Below are positions 5,411 through 6,188 of a stretch of DNA of 6,188 bases, piece by piece. Below the pieces are notes generated by a model. That model did no database searches and had not been told where the DNA came from. It worked only from the letters and a program-made list of their open reading frames with translations. The DNA comes from an uncultured Pseudorhodobacter sp. (GTDB lineage Bacteria; Pseudomonadota; Alphaproteobacteria; Rhodobacterales; Rhodobacteraceae). The translations under genes were made by a program, and so were the position numbers. Location: positions 1 to 6,188 of the forward strand of contig CAMFIX010000196.1 in the NCBI GenBank assembly GCA_945952425.1, read 5' to 3'. Positions within the stretch are counted from its first letter, which is position 1. Every line of letters starts with the position of its first letter.

Positions 5411-5511
5411 GGGCCGGGGCCTCCGGCGGGGATATTTGGGCAAGTATGAAAAGGGGCCTTGCGCGCGGTTGCCGGGGCAAGGGGAGTATTTGGGCCAAAT
5501 TGAAAGCGGGG
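5411..5511. repeat. Two imperfect copies of a short intergenic repeat with hairpins
   Basis: Copy 1 (5428-5456) and copy 2 (5481-5511) share the pattern GGGGA-(T/GT)-ATTTGGGC-(C)AA-n2-TGAAA-GGGG and differ by a few substitutions and single-base insertions. Ahead of copy 1 is a hairpin, GCCGG-GGCCT-CCGGC (5413-5427). Between the copies CCTTGC (5457-5462) pairs with GCAAGG (5477-5482). I recall a motif of the form CCTCCGGCGGGGATATTTGGG recurring between genes in Rhodobacteraceae genomes; this was not checked. The block lies in the 197-bp gap between the L33 and kinase genes and has no coding character despite an open frame through it. It may be a mobile or structural repeat; its role is unknown. 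Confidence 0.55.
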
Positions 5512-5547
5512 CGGCGGGTTGCGGCCTGCCGCGGGGAGAGGGGCTTC

Positions 5548-6066
5548 ATGGGGCAGGGCGTGCGGCGGGTGATGATCGTGGGGCAGCCGGGCTCGGGGAA
5601 AAGCTGGCTTGCGCGGGAGATGGCAAAGCGGCTGGGGCTGCCCTTGTATCACATGGACCATATCCATTGGGCGCCGGGTTGGGTGCCGCGGGCCGAGGCC
5701 GAGAAGACCGCGCTGTGCGCGGCGGTCGAGGCGGGGGAGGCTTGGGTCTTCGAGGGCAATTACAGTCCGACCATGGCGAACCGGGTGGCGCGGGCGGATT
5801 TGGTGATCTGGCTGGACCTGCCCTTGGCCCTGCGGCTTTGGCGGGTGACGTGGCGCAAGGTCCTGGGCTTTGGCCGGGTGCGGCCCGACATGGCGCCGGG
5901 CTGTCCGGAGGGGCTCGGGCGTGAGGCTTTGGCGTTTTATGGCTATATATGGCGGACGCGGGCCAGCGGGCGGGCGCGGCTGGCGGAGGTTGCGGCTTTG
6001 GCCGGGTCGAAGCTGCGGCATCTGGCGGACCGGGCCGCGGTCGAGGCCTTTTTGCGCGGGATTTAA
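5548..6066 (+). CDS. FlaR-like P-loop kinase/NTPase (adenylate-kinase-related)
   Basis: The 172-residue protein carries a Walker A motif, GQPGSGKS (residues 12-19), in the first strand-loop, then LYHMDHIHWAPGW (33-45), a conserved stretch with D37 in the position where small nucleoside-kinase relatives bind the acceptor, EGNYSPT (69-75), a Walker-B-like LVIWLDLP (85-92), and an Arg-rich lid segment (99-112). This is the pattern of proteins annotated as 'DNA topology modulation protein FlaR' or adenylate-kinase-like AAA proteins; the phosphate acceptor is unknown and the topology label is historical. The protein is probably cytoplasmic. The ATG at 5548 has GAGG (5538-5541) 6 nt upstream; ATG 5572 is a possible later start. 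An 8-bp hairpin (5511-5532, one G-U pair) ends just before the ribosome site. No clear promoter was found in the upstream gap. Confidence 0.85.
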   Translation: MGQGVRRVMIVGQPGSGKSWLAREMAKRLGLPLYHMDHIHWAPGWVPRAEAEKTALCAAVEAGEAWVFEGNYSPTMANRVARADLVIWLDLPLALRLWRVTWRKVLGFGRVRPDMAPGCPEGLGREALAFYGYIWRTRASGRARLAEVAALAGSKLRHLADRAAVEAFLRGI

Positions 6067-6095
6067 AGTAAAAGGGCCGGAGTTTCCCCCGGCCC
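6063..6095 (-). terminator. Terminator of the Bax-inhibitor-1 family gene, perhaps bidirectional
   Basis: GGGCCGG (6074-6080) and CCGGCCC (6089-6095) form a 7-bp GC-only stem with an 8-nt loop. Read on the minus strand, the stem is followed by TTTTACTTT, the expected U-rich tail for a transcript arriving from the right. In the plus direction there is no T-tract, but the hairpin begins 8 nt after the kinase stop and could still end that message. Confidence 0.75.
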
Positions 6096-6116
6096 CCTGT
6101 CACTCTGCCCTTCGGC

Positions 6117-6188
6117 TCAGTTCCGGCGGTCGCCCATGAACTGCAGCAGGAAGGTGAAGAGGTTGATGAAGTCCAGGTAAAGCTGCAG
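6117..6188 (-). CDS. C-terminal end of a Bax-inhibitor-1 family membrane protein (partial)
   Basis: Only the last 23 codons and the TGA stop (6117-6119) are in the window; the gene continues beyond the right edge. The visible peptide includes LQLYLDFINLFTFLLQFMG and ends in GDRRN. The phrase LxLYLDFINLFxxLL is the hallmark of the last segment of the Bax inhibitor-1/YbhL/YccA family, multi-pass inner-membrane proteins linked to FtsH regulation or calcium leak in characterised members. The family assignment is firm, while the exact role cannot be told from this fragment. It converges on the kinase gene across the terminator hairpin. Confidence 0.88.
   Translation of the reverse strand: MQLYLDFINLFTFLLQFMGDRRN

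Noticed and set aside
5371..5547. 59-residue N-terminal extension of the kinase
   Set aside because: It would be translated through the rpmG terminator hairpin and the intergenic repeats. The kinase fold begins at residue 8 of the start at 5548, which has a good ribosome site.
1..6188. CRISPR array, tRNA genes, insertion sequence, prophage or toxin-antitoxin genes
   Set aside because: No regularly spaced direct repeats, no cloverleaf-like segment with T-loop signature, no transposase or integrase domain and no toxin/antitoxin pair were seen on either strand.

Overview
The window looks like an ordinary, GC-rich chromosomal segment of an alphaproteobacterium, most likely a Rhodobacter-type member of the Rhodobacterales. 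The basis is the strong G/C third-position bias, the particular families present (a Rhodobacteraceae-style lipoprotein ending in an Excalibur motif, a FlaR-like P-loop kinase, a DUF1127-like small protein), an alphaproteobacterial-looking type A RNase P RNA, and short intergenic repeats of a kind I recall from Rhodobacteraceae. No genome was searched, so the genus is an inference.

Layout from left to right. Positions 1-215 hold no gene I can support. A small DUF1127-like protein (216-410, +) is followed by a compact pair of mirror-image REP-like hairpins (411-473) lying between it and a convergent MBL-fold hydrolase of the UPF0173 type (475-1155, -). A divergent promoter region of about 110 bp separates the hydrolase from a tight plus-strand cluster: gatC (1265-1552), gatA (1549-3027, 4-bp overlap), an envelope lipoprotein (3059-3913, 31-bp gap) and an AmpD/AmiD-type muramoyl amidase (3910-4554, 4-bp overlap). 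The RNase P RNA gene rnpB (about 4654-5060) and rpmG for ribosomal protein L33 (5183-5350) follow, each with its own probable promoter; rpmG ends in a clear intrinsic terminator (5375-5407). A repeat-bearing gap precedes a FlaR-like kinase (5548-6066, +). It converges on the last 23 codons of a Bax-inhibitor-1 family membrane protein (6117-6188, -), with a terminator hairpin between them.

Much of the window is translation machinery: GatC and GatA supply two of the three subunits of the tRNA-dependent amidotransferase (gatB is not here), rnpB matures tRNA 5' ends, and L33 is part of the 50S subunit. The lipoprotein and amidase behind gatA look like a cell-envelope pair that may share its transcript.

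I do not see a new biological system. The best non-routine signals are a perfect 11-bp GC-rich hairpin just inside the amidase gene with an in-frame ATG in its loop, the lack of a Shine-Dalgarno sequence at the overlapping lipoprotein/amidase junction, the double REP-like hairpin at 411-473, and the two-copy repeat between rpmG and the kinase.
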